Notes under the pieces: model-generated | What the model was told of the DNA's origin: nothing | The model's input: the letters and a program-made list of their open reading frames with translations, nothing else | Databases searched by the model: none | Program-made: the position numbers and the translations under genes | In this document: positions 8,223 through 10,829 of the stretch, piece by piece | How positions within the stretch are numbered: the stretch's first letter is position 1 | How the letters are laid out: every line of letters starts with the position of its first letter | Origin: Planctomycetota bacterium | Lineage (GTDB): Bacteria; Planctomycetota; UBA11346 | Assembly: GCA_947470885.1 (NCBI GenBank) | Contig: CANIXE010000045.1 | Location: 1 to 10,829, forward strand | DNA length: 10,829 nt | Direction of reading: 5' to 3'

Positions 8223-10715
8223 TCAGAAGGACCGGCCGAAATCCCGGATCTGGGGCACCGCCACTGCCCCAGGCATGTCCATGGCGGGTTTGGCTTCCAG
8301 GGCTTGTTTCCCCGCCTTGATTGGGGCCAGCAGAGCTTGGTAGATCGGGTCGGCGGTGGTGGTGAACACCGGCGCCTTGCCGTCCTTGCCCTGCAATTCC
8401 AGTCCGCCGGCGGACTTGGCCAAGTGGGCGTTCAGCAACCGGCTGTGCTCCGGATGGGTTAGGTTCATCCACTGTTCGTACTGTTCCTTGCGATTCTTGC
8501 TGGTTTTGCTTGGCCAGGGCTTTGCTTCCCAATTGGGGGCTTTGTCCTTGGTTTCCTTGGGATTCCAGGTGGCCACCTTGCGGGTGAAGTCAGCAAAGGA
8601 GTTTTCGTGGCACGAAGCGCAATTCGCGGCATAGGCCCGGCTGAAATCCCGGAACCAGGGTTCCGGTTCCAACCGCCGGTTGGAGGCATCGGTGCAGATG
8701 AACCAGGGATCTCGGCCGCCCTGGGTATGGGGTCGGTCCATGTCCCAGGTGGCGTAGTAGGGGACGTTGGCATCGATCCAGGTGTAGATTCGCTGCCGGC
8801 TTTCCCGGTCCAGGTCCACTCCGCCGTGGCGGGTTTCAATGAGCTGAGTTAGGCGGCTGACCTGGGAGCCTGTTTTCAGCGCCGGGAACACCCCCACTGG
8901 GCCGGCGTTGATGAAGTAGTAGTCGGTGAAGTCCACCAGGGACTGGTAGGATTGATTGAAGAACCGGGTTTTTTCACCGGTCAAATCCAGGTCGCCCTGG
9001 GGCGTGCGCCCGGAATGGCATGAGATGCAATTTTTGTCGAGGACTGGCTGGACGTGCTTCACATAGTCGAAGGCCCCGGTGCCCCAGGGCGGCGGAATGA
9101 TGGTATCCGGAGCCCGTTTCAGGCGGGGGCTGACCCCATTGTGGGCCTGGGGCGCCTTGGTGCGGTCCTCGTGGCAGCCGATGCAGGATACCACTTCGCC
9201 CGTGGTGCCCTGGAGTACCGAGCCCATGCGCTGGACTTCCTTGCCGTCGGCATCTAGGGCGATGAAAAATAATTCGCAGTTGGAGGGGGCCTTGAAGTAC
9301 ACCGAGCCATCGGCGTCCACCGGCACCTCCCCCAGATTGTCTTTCACGTAGTAGCTGCCGTAACCGATCAGGGGATAATGGTCGTGGTGGCGGGGACCTT
9401 CGGTGTTCCACTTTTTGGGCTGCTGGCGGACGATCCGCAGGGATTTCACCTGGCCGCGGATCACGCCCTTGTCCAACAGACCTTGGTACACGTCCTGGAC
9501 GAAAAAGGTGGCTTCGCCGTCCTGGGCCGGCACTTCGCCGACGATGGGCTGGGGTGCCTGCCGGGGAGCGAGGCTGACGGCGGAAAAGGCGGAGAACGCA
9601 GGATCCGTTGGGATCTCCACCCGCACGCCGTCGTAGCTGGCCAGGGCTAAGACGAAGCGGCCGGGGGTCTTGTCCGTGGGGGCCCGGCCGAACGAGGCGA
9701 TGAACAGGTCATCCCGGAGGGGCCAGGGATCGGTGACCCCCCATTTGTGGATCTTGTCCCCCGGGCCCCAGTTGGGCTTGTCCCAGTCCTTGCCTTGGGT
9801 GATCGGGATCGGCGTCTCAAAGGTTACCTTGCGCATCCCCTCCAGGGCCTCGACGCCCTTGCTGCGGTCCACCAGGGCGATGTCGTTGATGGGCGGATGA
9901 TGGTGGGCGGCCATGGTGATGAGGACCTGGCCCGTCCCCGGCACCGGCTTTCCGCCGTAGCGAGAATTGGGCGAGGTGAACGTATTGCCAAAATAGAGCT
10001 GCAACCGCCGTCCGTCTGGATTGATGGTCCACAGGCCCTGCCAGGAAAAGAGGGTCTTGTCCTGGTATTCCCAACGGGTGCAGAGGATGCTGCCATCCGG
10101 CAAGATCGCCGGCGTGGTGGTGCACAGGGTGGTGAAGTCGATCCGTCGGATGTTGCTGCCATCCCCCTGGCAGATGTACAGCGCCGAAGCCAGGAAATCC
10201 TGGCACAGGGAATAGGATTCGACCCGGGACGAGCAGAAGACAATCCGCCCGTCGGGGTAATAGACGGGGTTGAAATCATGCCACCGGCCTTGGGTGACCT
10301 GGCGCAAACCGCTGCCGTCGACGGCGATTTCCCAGACGTGGAACGGTTCGTCCTGGGCCGTCTTATAACTCATCAGCAGATGGCGGCCGTCGTAGGCCGG
10401 GCTGAGATCCCAAATGAATCCGGTCTTGGTTTCAAAAATCGACTTCGTTGATCCGTCAGGCTGACGGACCACCACCGCCGAGCCAACCCCAGTGCGATGG
10501 GCGAACATCGTGGCATTTGTCCCGCTCATGCCGTATTCGTTACGTTGGACGAAGGCGAGGGGCGGACATTCCGCCAGACGCTGGGCAGTCTGCTCCGACG
10601 TCGGCGGGGGGATCGCGGGCTTGGCGGGTTCCGCCCCGGCGAGGAGGCCGACACACCACCACGCCAGGCACAGGTGAAAGAGAGGCGCGCAGACACGGAG
10701 GTCGAATCGGGGCAT
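8223..10715 (-). CDS. Secreted HzsA-like protein: beta-propeller plus three c-type haem motifs
   Basis: An 830-aa protein from the ATG at 10715, chosen because AGGGA precedes it by 7 bases and it opens a clear Sec signal peptide (MPRFDLR, hydrophobic run to ~26, cleavage likely after LLAGA). There is no lipobox. Residues ~35-370 look like a TolB/WD-type propeller (IWDLSPAYDGRHLLMSY, HDFNPVYYPDGRIVFCSSR, TPAILPDGSILCTRWEY). Residues ~400-520 resemble the middle domain of hydrazine synthase alpha subunit (HzsA) relatives: SLRIVRQQPK, HYPLIGYGSYYVKDNLG, GTTGEVVSCIGCHEDR. Three CxxCH haem-attachment motifs are visible: C511-H515 (CIGCH), C563-H567 (CISCH) and C699-H703 (CASCH). True HzsA carries two haems and works with HzsB and HzsC, which are absent here, and such homologues are common in non-anammox PVC bacteria, so hydrazine synthesis should not be assumed. 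A periplasmic electron-transfer or redox role is inferred. The reaction is unknown. Confidence 0.85.
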   Translation of the reverse strand: MPRFDLRVCAPLFHLCLAWWCVGLLAGAEPAKPAIPPPTSEQTAQRLAECPPLAFVQRNEYGMSGTNATMFAHRTGVGSAVVVRQPDGSTKSIFETKTGFIWDLSPAYDGRHLLMSYKTAQDEPFHVWEIAVDGSGLRQVTQGRWHDFNPVYYPDGRIVFCSSRVESYSLCQDFLASALYICQGDGSNIRRIDFTTLCTTTPAILPDGSILCTRWEYQDKTLFSWQGLWTINPDGRRLQLYFGNTFTSPNSRYGGKPVPGTGQVLITMAAHHHPPINDIALVDRSKGVEALEGMRKVTFETPIPITQGKDWDKPNWGPGDKIHKWGVTDPWPLRDDLFIASFGRAPTDKTPGRFVLALASYDGVRVEIPTDPAFSAFSAVSLAPRQAPQPIVGEVPAQDGEATFFVQDVYQGLLDKGVIRGQVKSLRIVRQQPKKWNTEGPRHHDHYPLIGYGSYYVKDNLGEVPVDADGSVYFKAPSNCELFFIALDADGKEVQRMGSVLQGTTGEVVSCIGCHEDRTKAPQAHNGVSPRLKRAPDTIIPPPWGTGAFDYVKHVQPVLDKNCISCHSGRTPQGDLDLTGEKTRFFNQSYQSLVDFTDYYFINAGPVGVFPALKTGSQVSRLTQLIETRHGGVDLDRESRQRIYTWIDANVPYYATWDMDRPHTQGGRDPWFICTDASNRRLEPEPWFRDFSRAYAANCASCHENSFADFTRKVATWNPKETKDKAPNWEAKPWPSKTSKNRKEQYEQWMNLTHPEHSRLLNAHLAKSAGGLELQGKDGKAPVFTTTADPIYQALLAPIKAGKQALEAKPAMDMPGAVAVPQIRDFGRSF

Positions 10716-10829
10716 GGTGCCGTCCCTGGTCAGGATTTTTAGGTCACACGGGTTCAGTCCGCTTGGCACATGGCCCGATACCAACTACGTCCCAAATCAA
10801 GGGGCGTTGAGTACGACGTTCAATAACAA
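10716..10829 (-). promoter_or_regulatory. Upstream region of the HzsA-like gene
   Basis: These 114 bases run from the HzsA-like start to the right edge. A ribosome site (AGGGA in the minus sense, 10723-10727) is clear. The stretch is noticeably more AT-rich toward the window edge than the coding DNA, as expected for a promoter region. I could not match a confident -35/-10 pair: a minus-strand TTGATT exists near 10795-10800 but lacks a well-spaced -10. No plus-strand gene start is visible before the edge. Confidence 0.45.

Noticed and set aside
8223..10715. Anammox hydrazine synthase
   Set aside because: Only HzsA-like architecture is seen; there are no HzsB/HzsC partners, the haem motif count differs, and homologues are frequent in non-anammox bacteria.
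10716..10784. 23-residue extension of the HzsA-like protein from a TTG at 10784
   Set aside because: It would bury the signal peptide behind a polar leader; the ATG at 10715 has its own AGGGA and opens a standard signal sequence.

Overview
The window is GC-rich, densely coding bacterial DNA. No rRNA, tRNA, CRISPR array, insertion sequence or phage gene is visible, and no stretch over 300 bases lacks a gene. The best taxonomic hint is the combination of an HzsA-related triheme protein with an N-terminal beta-propeller, a Gfo/Idh/MocA-ThuA fusion, a DUF1802 protein and a PEGA/beta-propeller protein. These families are common in the Planctomycetota/Verrucomicrobiota/Lentisphaerota (PVC) group, so I infer a PVC or similar environmental bacterium. 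That is inference from gene content; no marker gene was placed on a tree.

Layout from left to right. (1) About 3-2177, plus strand: the 3' part of a large protein with TPR-like helices, a PEGA domain and a PQQ/WD-like propeller; its true start lies left of the window. (2) 2178-2238: a convergent gap holding a perfect 14-bp GC-rich hairpin. (3) 2239-3912, minus strand: a Gfo/Idh/MocA oxidoreductase fused to a C-terminal ThuA-like domain; its first ~25-30 residues do not look like a Rossmann fold, which suggests a frameshift or a decayed N-terminus. (4) 3913-4048: a divergent intergenic region with four tandem 8-bp units and a 10-bp palindrome. (5) 4049-8213, plus strand: a tight four-gene run of proS (prolyl-tRNA synthetase), a ribokinase, a DUF1802 protein and purU (formyltetrahydrofolate deformylase). 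Junctions are +5 bp, a 4-bp overlap (GTGA) and +3 bp, so this is very probably one transcript. (6) 8223-10715, minus strand: a secreted HzsA-like three-heme protein, convergent with purU across only 9 bp.

How the genes may work together: proS supplies charged tRNA. Ribokinase feeds ribose 5-phosphate (a PRPP precursor), and PurU releases formate and tetrahydrofolate, which can support purine synthesis through a formate-dependent step, so the cassette has a loose nucleotide/one-carbon flavour. DUF1802 has no known function; its translational coupling to the ribokinase is its main clue. The oxidoreductase-ThuA fusion points to sugar (3-keto-sugar type) metabolism. The HzsA-like protein is predicted to be periplasmic and redox-active, with unknown substrate. 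I saw no clear evidence of a new defence, mobile or RNA system. The oddities most worth checking are the broken-looking N-terminus of the fusion gene, the HzsA-like multiheme protein, and the repeat/palindrome in front of proS.
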